From Emticicia agri (GTDB lineage Bacteria > Bacteroidota > Bacteroidia > Cytophagales > Spirosomataceae): a stretch of 64,000 nucleotides of DNA. Where the stretch lies: the NCBI RefSeq assembly GCF_004168285.1, contig NZ_SEWF01000011.1, positions 62,001 to 126,000 of the forward strand. The letters run 5' to 3'. Below are positions 43,664-52,229 of the stretch, in pieces. The notes beneath the pieces are model-generated. The model was not told where the DNA came from. It saw nothing but the letters and a program-made list of their open reading frames with translations, and did not search any database. Numbering within the stretch: position 1 is the stretch's first letter; the number at the start of each line of letters is the position of its first letter. Both the position numbers and the translations under genes were made by a program.

Positions 43664-46231
43664 TTAGTTTCCTCCTGTTCTGCGTTGTTCGGCTTCTGTG
43701 GCGGTGCTGCGGTTACGGGCACTTTTCACGTTCTGGTTACCGAACTTGTATGAGAACGATAAACGTACCTGTCTGCTATCCCAACGGTTATTCAGGGTCA
43801 TATTTACGCCTGCAAAGTTGGTTTTGCCACTCCAGAAACTGGTCAGGAAGATGTCGTTGACGTTCAGGCGAAGGGTAGCCTTTTTCTTCCATAAGCTTTT
43901 TTGCAAACCTGCATTTACGGCATATTGCGCTTTGCCTTGCATGATACCATACACGTTTGGCGAATTGTACCACATAGATACTTCGGCCGACAAGTCTTTT
44001 GGTAATTTAAAGTTCTGACTTGTGTAGAAGTTGTATGCCCATTGACCTACATTCAGCGGTTGGTCTGATACTTCACCTTTGAATTTGTTATAAAAGAACG
44101 AGAAGTTGTTTTGGGAATTCCACCATTTGGTAATGGGTACGGGAGCACTAAAATTCACGTTCAGATTTTCAAATCTGGCAATGTTTTCCTGTGTCGCAAA
44201 GGTGATTTTCTCAGGGTCGATGCCTTGAATATTGTTGTATTTTTTCAGTTTCTCCAATACTTCTGGTACACTTACAGCATTTTTGATAACTTCCGACATA
44301 AAATCGTTGGTGATGCTATAACCTACGCTTGTTACAAAACCTTGTTTATAAGTATGTGTCAATTCGAACGAGTTAGTATATTGAGGCATCAGGTATTCGT
44401 TTCCTAACTGATACGTGTATGGGTCAAGGAAAAAGATGAACGGATTCAGTGAGTTATATCCAGGACGATCGATACGACGGCTGTACGAGTATGTTACCTG
44501 ATTGTTTTTGTTGATGGTTTGGGTCAAAAACAAACTTGGGAATAACTTCACATAATTGCGTTCACGAGATTCGTTCAATGTTACTGATTTACCTTCTGAA
44601 TGGGTATGCTCTACACGTAAACCCGCCTGCAAATTGAATTTCTTGCTTAATGGTGCGTTAAAATTGGCATAAGCGGCATTGATATTTTCGGTATAGATGA
44701 AGTAGTTGGTACGTCCTTTATCAACTTCGCCATTCTGATAGAAACGGATGTCGTTATCTGATTTTACCCAGCTGCTTTTTACCCCAAACTCCAGTCTTCC
44801 TTTAATTTTTGGTAATGGGTTTATATAATCAGCTTTTACGGCAAAAATGTTGTATTTATTGGGCGTATTACTGGTGATGTTGAGCGGTGTGTTGTACTCG
44901 GTTTCTACCTTATCTATATATTTATAGAATCTTGAAATCATGCCTCTTTCTATACCCTGGTTATCATACACCGAATAGTCTATGTCAGCAGTCAATTCTT
45001 TGCCTGTCGAATCAAATGTATGTTTCAGGTTGGCATTAAAAGTGGTGTTTGTCCAGGTTCTGATATTGCTTGAGGTGGTCAGCAGGCTTGAATCAGGCGT
45101 AACAGCACCAATCTTTTTTATATACGTAATGTTGCGGTTTGGATTCGAGCTTTCCCACGAACCTAAGTTGCCCGTTACCAGCACACCTAAGGTGGTTTTT
45201 TTAGTAGCGTAATAATCTGCGCCTAATTTATAGCTGAAATTCTGGTTCATCTGATAACGATAGGCATATTGTTCAAAAGTTTGTCCACCAATTTCTCTGA
45301 CAAAGGCATTGTTATTGAATCGTTGGTTGTCAGAAAACGTAAGATTCGTAAACGTATTGAATTTGCCCTGACGGTTGTTTAGATTGAGGCTGGTATTGAA
45401 CTTTGGCATGAGACCGGGCTTCATTGTTTCTACAGCGGTGAGTTCTTTGTTTAGCCCAGTTTTTAGAAAAGGGGGCAAACTTACGGCTCCTCCTACTGAT
45501 ACACTTCCGTTTGTACCAAAGTTTTTATTTTTCTTGGTTATAATGTTGATAACGGCTTTTCCGGCTGCATCGTAGCGTGACGATGGATTAGAAACAATTT
45601 CGATTTTCTCAATCTGGTCGCTGTTCATGCTTTTCAATAGAGTAGCCAAATCGCTTTGCGACATATACGTTTGCTTGCCATCCATTAGTATCAAAACGCC
45701 TTGTTTGCCTTTTACACTGATGTTGTCGTTATTATCAACCGTAACACCCGGAGATTTCTGTAAAACCTCTAAAGCGGTGTTACCGTTAGCCACTATACTC
45801 CCTTCCACATTTACCACCAGTTTATCGGCTTGTTGCTCAATAAATGGTTTTCTGGCTGTTACCGTTACTTCTTTCAGGTTCTGTGTATCTAACTCTAACT
45901 GAATGTTAGAAAGTTTTACCTCAAGATTTTCGGTACTGATAACAATCTTCGGAGAATAATATTTTCTATAACCAACCATTGAAACCGATACAATAAACTG
46001 GTTCTGGGTTTCGCTGCTCACAAATTGTTCGATTAAGAATTTTCCTTCCATATCACTTACACCACCTTTTACCAGAGTAGAGTCTTGTGCTTTCAACAAT
46101 AAGACAGTGGCAAACGGAAGTGCTTGTTTTTTTTCGTCGTAGAGGCTTCCTGAAATCTTTCCTTTGGTCGATTGGGCAAAAGAAATTAAACTCGCTCCTG
46201 CCAGCAGGAGTGTTAGTAATAGCTTTTTCAT
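43664..46231 (-). CDS. TonB-receptor-like outer membrane beta-barrel protein (OMP_b-brl_3)
   Basis: An 855-residue outer-membrane protein. A signal peptide (to ~residue 20) is followed by a carboxypeptidase-regulatory-like domain (~25-115), a plug domain (~125-235, including DGKQTYMSQSDL and RYDAAGKAVINIITKK) and a large C-terminal barrel (~250-855) of the OMP_b-brl_3 family (PF14905). No SusD partner gene is adjacent, so it is not an obvious glycan-uptake system. It may transport or bind an unknown ligand. The gene is monocistronic, with a terminator following and a long spacer upstream. Confidence 0.9.
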   Translation of the reverse strand: MKKLLLTLLLAGASLISFAQSTKGKISGSLYDEKKQALPFATVLLLKAQDSTLVKGGVSDMEGKFLIEQFVSSETQNQFIVSVSMVGYRKYYSPKIVISTENLEVKLSNIQLELDTQNLKEVTVTARKPFIEQQADKLVVNVEGSIVANGNTALEVLQKSPGVTVDNNDNISVKGKQGVLILMDGKQTYMSQSDLATLLKSMNSDQIEKIEIVSNPSSRYDAAGKAVINIITKKNKNFGTNGSVSVGGAVSLPPFLKTGLNKELTAVETMKPGLMPKFNTSLNLNNRQGKFNTFTNLTFSDNQRFNNNAFVREIGGQTFEQYAYRYQMNQNFSYKLGADYYATKKTTLGVLVTGNLGSWESSNPNRNITYIKKIGAVTPDSSLLTTSSNIRTWTNTTFNANLKHTFDSTGKELTADIDYSVYDNQGIERGMISRFYKYIDKVETEYNTPLNITSNTPNKYNIFAVKADYINPLPKIKGRLEFGVKSSWVKSDNDIRFYQNGEVDKGRTNYFIYTENINAAYANFNAPLSKKFNLQAGLRVEHTHSEGKSVTLNESRERNYVKLFPSLFLTQTINKNNQVTYSYSRRIDRPGYNSLNPFIFFLDPYTYQLGNEYLMPQYTNSFELTHTYKQGFVTSVGYSITNDFMSEVIKNAVSVPEVLEKLKKYNNIQGIDPEKITFATQENIARFENLNVNFSAPVPITKWWNSQNNFSFFYNKFKGEVSDQPLNVGQWAYNFYTSQNFKLPKDLSAEVSMWYNSPNVYGIMQGKAQYAVNAGLQKSLWKKKATLRLNVNDIFLTSFWSGKTNFAGVNMTLNNRWDSRQVRLSFSYKFGNQNVKSARNRSTATEAEQRRTGGN

Positions 46232-46793
46232 TAGATTTAATTATTTACTTAGTAATAGCTTTGTTTTTTAGCGTATGCTTTTTAGAAGCAAATGCACTGT
46301 TGGTATGTATTGTTTTATTAATGCTTTTTCAAAAATTTTCTATTGTTTTCTTTCAACTATCCTATTAGATGGTAAAAGAGGTGCTCAGGTTACACTTTGT
46401 TTAAAAAACTGCCTCTAAAGGCTGAGACAGTTTTAATCTTAATTAACCTAAACTAAACTAAATATCGTAAGCTTTTTCATAATTTTCTGATACAAACTTA
46501 TAGTACTTTGTAATGCAAGGTAACTGATATTACATAAGTGGTTTTAATAATATGATGAGTGGTAAAACCTTGCATAGAGTAGATTTAAATATTATTATTC
46601 TGACCGAAAAGAACAGATTTTTTAGATAGACAAGGCACATTTTGCAGATGTAGCCATCGGACCGCCGAAGCGGCAGCTACATCGAAAAAATGTAACGCAG
46701 TATATCTGAAAAAGATGTCTTTGTAGGGCGAATCATAATGTTTAAATATGCTCTTGTGTACTGTAGATGCAGCTATTTATAGTTCGGTTGCAC
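46232..46793. other. Long intergenic region with two hairpins
   Basis: The 562-bp spacer between two minus-strand genes has no convincing ORF. At 46406-46434 AAAACTG and CAGTTTT form an inverted repeat with pairing inside (GCCTC/GAG). At 46647-46683 GATGTAGC and GCTACATC enclose a second stem CCGC/GCGG. The first may be a terminator for an upstream transcript, the second a REP-like palindrome. The promoter of the outer-membrane barrel gene should lie at its left end. Confidence 0.5.
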
Positions 46794-47015
46794 CTAATTG
46801 TTAATTTTTTTTTCTGAAACAAATTCAAGTATATCTCCCGGCTGGCAGTCAAGTGCTTCGCAAATGGCCTCTAAGGTTGAAAAACGCACGGCTTTGGCCT
46901 TTCCGGTTTTTAAAATAGACAGATTCGGGAGGGTGATATCTACTTTTTCTGCTAAATCTGAAAGCGGCATTTTTCTTCTGGCGAGCATTACATCTAAGTT
47001 TACAATGATGGGCAT
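46794..47015 (-). CDS. YozG-like XRE-family HTH regulator
   Basis: A 73-residue helix-turn-helix protein opening MPIIVNLDVMLARRKMPLSD and ending CQPGDILEFV. This is the typical form of the small regulators that accompany DUF2975 membrane proteins. The two DUF2975 genes lie directly upstream on the same strand (76 bp from the nearer), so the three probably form one unit in which the HTH controls its own expression. Function of the module is unknown. Confidence 0.88.
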   Translation of the reverse strand: MPIIVNLDVMLARRKMPLSDLAEKVDITLPNLSILKTGKAKAVRFSTLEAICEALDCQPGDILEFVSEKKINN

Positions 47016-47090
47016 TGGTAATTAATTTTAAATGTTGAACAGATGTATGACAATGCTTTTTTAGCTCCCCTTCAGGGGCGGGGGGCGGTC

Positions 47091-47618
47091 TTATACTGTC
47101 AATTCGTTTTCTTCCTGTAACTCTACACCTCGTCTAAAGATTTGCGCTACAATAAAAATAATTCCGGCAGCGAATAGAAACTGCAAATCAGTTCTGAAAG
47201 GGTTACTATTGATGTTACCTATGGCTCTTTCGAATAGATTCACCCAGAAGTCGCCAATTATATGCATTAACCATAAGCTGAATAAGGTAAAGCTTAGTTT
47301 CTCAACCCTCGAAACCACTCTTGTTGAAAAAGGTGAACTCAGGTTAATTTCTCTCAGAATTTTCCTGAGCATATCCCATATTTCAATCTGAATAACCGCA
47401 ATGGTAATCACAAAAATCATTAACAATACATAAGGAAACACATGGTGGTTGTTTCGTAGATGGTCGAGATTAGTTCCTGTTGAAATCGGGAATTTATTAG
47501 TAAAAAAACCAATAATGTAAGGAACAATGAGGCGAATGGCATGAATAATGGCGCCTATATAGCCTACCAAGGCAATAATACGGGCAATGCTTAGTATCAG
47601 TTGAGCTCTGGTTTTCAT
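47091..47618 (-). CDS. DUF2975 membrane protein, copy 2
   Basis: A 175-residue protein with four membrane segments, matching DUF2975 (PF11188). The region FLFAAGIIFIVAQIFRRGVE near the C-terminus and ENELTV at the end are shared with the neighbouring gene copy. It lies 24 bp after the other copy and before the YozG-like HTH gene. The function of this family is not known. Confidence 0.85.
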   Translation of the reverse strand: MKTRAQLILSIARIIALVGYIGAIIHAIRLIVPYIIGFFTNKFPISTGTNLDHLRNNHHVFPYVLLMIFVITIAVIQIEIWDMLRKILREINLSSPFSTRVVSRVEKLSFTLFSLWLMHIIGDFWVNLFERAIGNINSNPFRTDLQFLFAAGIIFIVAQIFRRGVELQEENELTV

Positions 47619-47642
47619 AATTGTATTTGTTTTGCGTTTTTT

Positions 47643-48167
47643 TTAAACAGTTAATTCATTTTCTTCCTGTATCTCAACCCCACGCTTGAAGATTTGCGCC
47701 ACTACATAGATAATTCCGGCAGCGAACAAAAACTGAAAGGCAGTTTTGAAATAGCCTACATCAAGACCAGGAATACTTTTGGCTAAGTATTTCATGTATA
47801 AATCGGCTATAATAAATAAACCACCTAACACCAGAATGATATAACTCATGTTTTCAAGCATTTTGGCTACTTTCATCGAAAAAGGTGTATTCAGATTTAT
47901 TTCATCCAGAATATTACGCAGGCTTTCCCATATCTGCACCTGAATAATGGCAATAGCAATCACAAATGACATAAGCCCGATATAGGGTAATAAGTGGTCT
48001 TGTTTCAGAAAGTCAAGCCCTGTGCCGGTATCCGACCAGAGATTGTCATTGATAAAACCCATTATAAAAGGAATAATAATCCGGCCGGCATGAATGGCAG
48101 CTCCGATATAAATGATTAAAGCGATAATTCTGACTACACTTAGAATATTTTGTGTTCTCGTTTTCAT
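47643..48167 (-). CDS. DUF2975 membrane protein, copy 1
   Basis: A 174-residue paralogue of the following gene, with four membrane segments and the same C-terminal end FLFAAGIIYVVAQIF ... EIQEENELTV. The two copies are about half identical by eye over the full length and most similar at the C-terminus. Order on the minus strand is copy 1, copy 2, HTH. The tandem duplication suggests that the two proteins may pair in the membrane. Confidence 0.85.
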   Translation of the reverse strand: MKTRTQNILSVVRIIALIIYIGAAIHAGRIIIPFIMGFINDNLWSDTGTGLDFLKQDHLLPYIGLMSFVIAIAIIQVQIWESLRNILDEINLNTPFSMKVAKMLENMSYIILVLGGLFIIADLYMKYLAKSIPGLDVGYFKTAFQFLFAAGIIYVVAQIFKRGVEIQEENELTV

Positions 48168-48283
48168 AAGGTTTTAATTTTGATTGATTTGATGATACAA
48201 ATGTATATGACTATTTATTGATAAACAATAAATATATGCTAATAAATAGTAAATTATTTATGAATAACAGTTTTTTAGTGATG

Positions 48284-48341
48284 AGTGGCACGAGCCTGCG
48301 TGGCACGCATATACTCGTCCGCAAGCGGCGTGTCACGCATA
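48284..48341. repeat. REP-like element, family B, copy 1 (inverted)
   Basis: Contains ATACTCGTCC (48311-48320, complement of the shared core GGACGAGTAT) and two self-palindromic direct repeats GCGTG-G-CACGC and GCGTG-T-CACGC, with CCGCAAGCGG between. It lies 275 bp upstream of the RAYT gene. Confidence 0.7.
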
Positions 48342-48522
48342 TTGAGATGGAATAATTGAAATGGGAGAAAATAATTGGCAAGAAGGTTCTATAACTGTAA
48401 TACGAAAACTGGGAAGTAATGGTGAGAGAAGGAAAATTAAGCTCCTCTATGCATAAAATGAAGTTTAGGAGAGATTATGGGTATGATATGTTTGTCAAGC
48501 TGTGCCATCGTGCGACGACCAC

Positions 48523-48560
48523 GGCCTTTTACGGACGAGTATAAGCGTGACACAAGGCCA
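48523..48560. repeat. REP-like element, family B, copy 2
   Basis: GGACGAGTATAAGCGTGACAC (48533-48553) flanked by GGCCTT and AAGGCC, which form an outer stem. In the same orientation as copy 3 and opposite to copy 1. Confidence 0.7.
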
Positions 48561-48615
48561 TTATTTGCCTTTAACTGAAATAAGAAGTATTTTGCACAAA
48601 TGTTATCAAAACTTA

Positions 48616-49210
48616 ATGCAATATCAGATAAACCATATCTATCATCTATACAACCGAGGAAATAACCGACAAAAGCTGTTTTTTTACAAGAGATAATTAT
48701 TTATTCTTTTTAGCAAAGATTCGGAAATTCCTACTGCCGCATTGTGATATTTTATCCTATTGCTTAATGCCCAATCATTTCCATTTTAAAATACGTGCTA
48801 ATGAAAATTCAATAAAAACTATTACAATAAAAGACGAGGAAAGAAATGTGATTTCAGAAGCATTACGCAATCTATTAAGCAGTTATTCATTGGCTATTAA
48901 TAAACAGGAAAGACGTACAGGGTCTTTATTTACCCAAAATACAAAGGTAAAAGATTTGAACCCTGCTCCTGTAGATTGGGAGTATCCAATAACTTGTTTT
49001 CACTATATTCACCAAAATCCTTATGTAGCTTTGTTGGTAGAAAAAATAGACGATTGGGAGTTCTCGTCTTTTAGAGATTATCATCAATTAAGAAATGGGA
49101 CATTATGCAACCAAATACTGGCAAAAGAGGTTCTAAAAATAGATTTTGGTAATTTTTATGAAGAATCATATAAAAGCATAAATCCTGATAAGATTTTAAA
49201 AATCTGGTGA
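48616..49210 (+). pseudogene. REP-associated tyrosine transposase (RAYT), frameshifted
   Basis: The ORF starts MQYQINHIYHLYNRGNNRQK, a typical RAYT N-terminus, and after 26 codons meets a stop following a run of seven T (48679-48685). Skipping one T restores the frame: LFFTRDNYLFFLAKIRKFL, then CLMPNHFHFKIR with the HUH motif, SSYSLAINKQERRTGSLF, and the Tyr region in CFHYIHQNPY that holds the catalytic tyrosine. The reconstructed product (~197 residues) is full-length. So the element is either recently inactivated by a homopolymer insertion or read by slippage at the T run. It is flanked by three copies of one REP-like motif. Confidence 0.88.
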
Positions 49211-49213
49211 TAG

Positions 49214-49256
49214 CTACCGTACCCGTCTTCGGACGAGTATAGGCATGACGCGGTAG
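49214..49256. repeat. REP-like element, family B, copy 3
   Basis: GGACGAGTATAGGCATGACG (from 49231) with CTACCG and CGGTAG (49214-49219 and 49251-49256) as outer stem and CGTCTTCGGACG as inner hairpin. Lies just after the RAYT stop codon. Confidence 0.7.
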
Positions 49257-49279
49257 AAGATTTTACTCTATTTTAAAAT

Positions 49280-49918
49280 ATGAAAATAGCAACTGCATTT
49301 TTAATGACACTTTTACACCTCTCTTGCATAGATACTAAACCGATATTTAGTATAAAAGAAGACTATCCGAGAGATGAGATAAAAGCTACGCATAAAAAAG
49401 TGGCTGTTTTGCCTGTTAATTATGTAACTAATGCTGATAGTGAGAATGCCTTAGAAAAGATGATGGACAGCAATACTGACCCGCTGGCCAGACAGGAAGA
49501 GAAAGCCCATAAATATCAACAAATGATTTATGAAGAATTATCTATCGCTAATAAACAAACAGACTGGCTTACTGCTCAGGCAACGAACAATATATTGAAA
49601 GAAAAGAACATTAATTTTCAGGACATCAGACAACTGTCGAAATCTGAAATAGCTAAACAGTTGCAGGTAGATGCAGTGATTTATTTTGATTTCTTTTTTA
49701 AAACTGAAGCCGTAAGTCAGACAGATGCGAAGAGCATTTTGCTTACCAATGATGACAAAAAAACTGTCGTGGAGTTTACAGTAGAAATTTATAGTGCTAT
49801 AGAAGATAACCTGATATGGAAAGCAAAAAGCACGATGAGCAGACAAAAAATTTATTCACCGACACTTTTCAGAGAGTTGATAGGTCGTCAACTGGAGCCT
49901 GTTTTACCATTTAATTGA
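49280..49918 (+). CDS. Putative lipoprotein, DUF799/CsgG-like
   Basis: A 212-residue protein with a lipoprotein signal (MKIATAFLMTLLHLSC, Cys16 as the modified residue). The mature part opens with a strand KKVAVLPVNYVT and later LQVDAVIYFDFFF, VVEFTVEIYSAIEDNLIWKA. This alternation of short strands and helices, with the phrase 'AVLP' and 'DAVI', is typical of CsgG/GNA1162-type periplasmic lipoproteins; assignment is tentative. It is a single gene, 32 bp upstream of nadE on the same strand. Confidence 0.65.
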   Translation: MKIATAFLMTLLHLSCIDTKPIFSIKEDYPRDEIKATHKKVAVLPVNYVTNADSENALEKMMDSNTDPLARQEEKAHKYQQMIYEELSIANKQTDWLTAQATNNILKEKNINFQDIRQLSKSEIAKQLQVDAVIYFDFFFKTEAVSQTDAKSILLTNDDKKTVVEFTVEIYSAIEDNLIWKAKSTMSRQKIYSPTLFRELIGRQLEPVLPFN

Positions 49919-49950
49919 AAGATACTCAGAAGAAAATATAAACAGATAGT

Positions 49951-51978
49951 ATGAAACTAATAAAAGTTGCTGCAGGAACGCTGAATCAGACTCCACTGGC
50001 CTGGGAGCAGAACCGCAAAAATATCATTGATTGCATCAAAGAAGCTGATAAGCAGAACGTGAGTCTGTTGTGCCTGCCCGAGTTATGTATTACAGGATAT
50101 GGATGCGAAGATGCTTTTTATTCGTTTGATGTAACCGAACAGGCCAAAGAAAGTTTGTTAGAAATAGTGCCTTATACTTCAGGCATGATAGTCTCAGTAG
50201 GTTTGCCTATAAGATTTAATAATAAGGTGTTTAATACTTCTTGCCTGATAGCCAATAAGCGGATTTTAGGATTTGTATGCAAACAGCATCTGCCTAATTA
50301 TGGCGTATTTTACGAAGACCGCTGGTTTCATCGTTGGGTAACGGGTATGCGTGATGAAATAGAGATAGACGAATTCAAGTATCCGATAGGCGACCTGGTT
50401 TTTGAGTTGAGTGGGGTGCGCATCGGCTTTGAGATTTGTGAAGATGCCTGGGTAGCTAATCGTCCGGGTAGAGTGTTGTTTGACAGAGCCGTTGACATTA
50501 TTCTGAACCCGAGTGCCAGTCCGTTTTCATTTTCAAAATTTATGACCCGTGAACGTTTTGTGATTGATGGCAGCCGTTCGTTTGCTTGTAGCTATATCTA
50601 TACCAATCTTCTGGGCAATGAGTCAGGCCGTTTGATTTTTGATGGTGATGCCATGATTGCTTCCGATGGAAATCTGTTGGTTTCATCGCCTCGTTTCGGG
50701 TATAACGATTTTTATGTAACCAGTGCTACCATTGATATTGAAGCACCAAAGGTGAATCATTCGCAAATTAAATCGCCGATACTGGCCAGTACCTGGAAAG
50801 TTGTTTCATTGTTCGACTTTCCTGAAATCAGACCTGTAGGCAATCAACATGCCGAATTAGAGCATTTTGAAAGAGGAGGCTACCTGAAAGAAGAAGAATT
50901 TGCCCGTGCGGTATCATTGGCTTTGTTCGATTATCTGCGTAAATCCCGTTCGCAAGGGTTTACAGTGTCTTTATCGGGTGGGGCAGATTCTTGCGCCTGC
51001 GTAGCTCTGTGTGGATTAATGATTCGGCTGGCCGATGAAAGCATTGGTTTAGAGGCATTCAAAAAGAAGTTATCCTATATCAAAAAAATACAGGATTGTA
51101 AGACGGTAGAAGAAGTAACCAGAGAAATGATTCATAGTATTTATCAGGGTACAGAAAACAGTTCTACTGATACTTATGAGTCGGCAGAGAGTCTGGCTAA
51201 ATCAATTGGAGCAACTTTCTACAATGTAAATATCAACGGTCTGGTAGAAACCTATAAGAATTTGATTGAAACCCAGATAGGCCGTAACCTGACATGGGAA
51301 ACAGATGATTTGCCTTTGCAGAATATTCAGGCAAGGGTACGTGCCCCAAGTGTATGGTTACTCACAAACTTATATAACCATCTGCTACTGGCAACGTCTA
51401 ACCGCTCAGAAGTAGCAGTTGGGTATTGCACGATGGATGGCGACACGGCAGGGAGTATCAACCCGATAGCAGGGATTGATAAATTCTGGCTAAAGCAATG
51501 GTTGGTCTGGTTAGAAACCATAGGATGTGAGGTAAAAGGTAAACATATTAGAATTGAAGGTTTGCACAAAGTAAATAATCTGCAACCAACAGCAGAATTA
51601 CGACCATTAGACCAGAAGCAGACCGACGAAAAAGATTTGATGCCTTATGAAGTGCTGAACGAGATTGAGAAAGTAGCTATCAGAGACAAAAAGCCACCTT
51701 TGGAATGTTTGTTATTTATGGAAGCACAATTTGCCGGACGTTTCGACAAGGATACGCTGGCAACCTGGGTAGAAAGATTTTTCAGACTCTGGAGTCGTAA
51801 TCAATGGAAACGTGAACGTTATGCGCCAAGTTTCCACCTGGATAGTCATAATCTCGACCCCCGTAGCTGGTGCCGCTTCCCGATTCTGAGTGGTGGTTTT
51901 GAGAAGGAATTAGAAGATATGAGAGAATATCTGGCTAAGGGAGAACGGAAAAAGGCTAAAGGAAGAATTGGGTTTTAA
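49951..51978 (+). CDS. nadE: Glutamine-dependent NAD+ synthetase
   Basis: A 675-residue cytoplasmic enzyme. An N-terminal nitrilase-type glutaminase domain (residues ~1-290) has the Glu-Lys-Cys triad: Glu44 in LCLPELCITG, Lys111 in KQHLPNYG, Cys163 in GFEICEDAW. The C-terminal synthetase domain (~from 320) has the PP-loop SLSGGADS, the region ATSNRSEVAVGYCTMDGD, and the C-terminal helices. It makes NAD+ from deamido-NAD+, ATP and the ammonia released from glutamine. Length is normal for the fused type. The 3' end is followed by a hairpin (GGCACG/CGTGCC, ~51989-52020). Confidence 0.95.
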   Translation: MKLIKVAAGTLNQTPLAWEQNRKNIIDCIKEADKQNVSLLCLPELCITGYGCEDAFYSFDVTEQAKESLLEIVPYTSGMIVSVGLPIRFNNKVFNTSCLIANKRILGFVCKQHLPNYGVFYEDRWFHRWVTGMRDEIEIDEFKYPIGDLVFELSGVRIGFEICEDAWVANRPGRVLFDRAVDIILNPSASPFSFSKFMTRERFVIDGSRSFACSYIYTNLLGNESGRLIFDGDAMIASDGNLLVSSPRFGYNDFYVTSATIDIEAPKVNHSQIKSPILASTWKVVSLFDFPEIRPVGNQHAELEHFERGGYLKEEEFARAVSLALFDYLRKSRSQGFTVSLSGGADSCACVALCGLMIRLADESIGLEAFKKKLSYIKKIQDCKTVEEVTREMIHSIYQGTENSSTDTYESAESLAKSIGATFYNVNINGLVETYKNLIETQIGRNLTWETDDLPLQNIQARVRAPSVWLLTNLYNHLLLATSNRSEVAVGYCTMDGDTAGSINPIAGIDKFWLKQWLVWLETIGCEVKGKHIRIEGLHKVNNLQPTAELRPLDQKQTDEKDLMPYEVLNEIEKVAIRDKKPPLECLLFMEAQFAGRFDKDTLATWVERFFRLWSRNQWKRERYAPSFHLDSHNLDPRSWCRFPILSGGFEKELEDMREYLAKGERKKAKGRIGF

Positions 51979-51987
51979 CCATTTTGG

Positions 51988-52021
51988 CACGGTTATTTTC
52001 GAAAGAGCATAGTCGTGCCAC
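51988..52021 (+). terminator. Hairpin after nadE
   Basis: TGGCACG and CGTGCCA pair around a ~20-nt loop, just after the nadE stop codon. The tail is TTTATTTTG, so it may act as a terminator. Confidence 0.5.
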
Positions 52022-52229
52022 AGTTTATTTTGTTGCCGCATTGTCAAGGTTTTTCACGACAGACAATACAATCACACTCTTTACCTTTCTTAATCCATTC
52101 TTTTTATTTAATATCCAATATTTTCTACTCAAACCTGTATTTATACGGCAATTGCCGTATTGAATGAGAGACAAACAGGAGGTTAATTTGTGGCGATTAT
52201 TATTCGCTATCAAATAAACCTTAACAGAT

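Larger units (their letters stand above)
48168..48615. other. Intergenic region holding REP-like elements beside the RAYT gene
   Basis: A 448-bp spacer. It carries two copies of a REP-like motif (around 48284-48341 and 48523-48560), one inverted relative to the other, and no convincing ORF; a short open frame upstream of 48616 runs through the second REP copy and is not coding by appearance. Confidence 0.6.

Noticed and set aside
48502-48615. A 38-codon extension upstream of the RAYT gene.
   Set aside because: It runs through the REP-like repeat copy and has no family similarity; the Met at 48616 gives the usual RAYT N-terminus.
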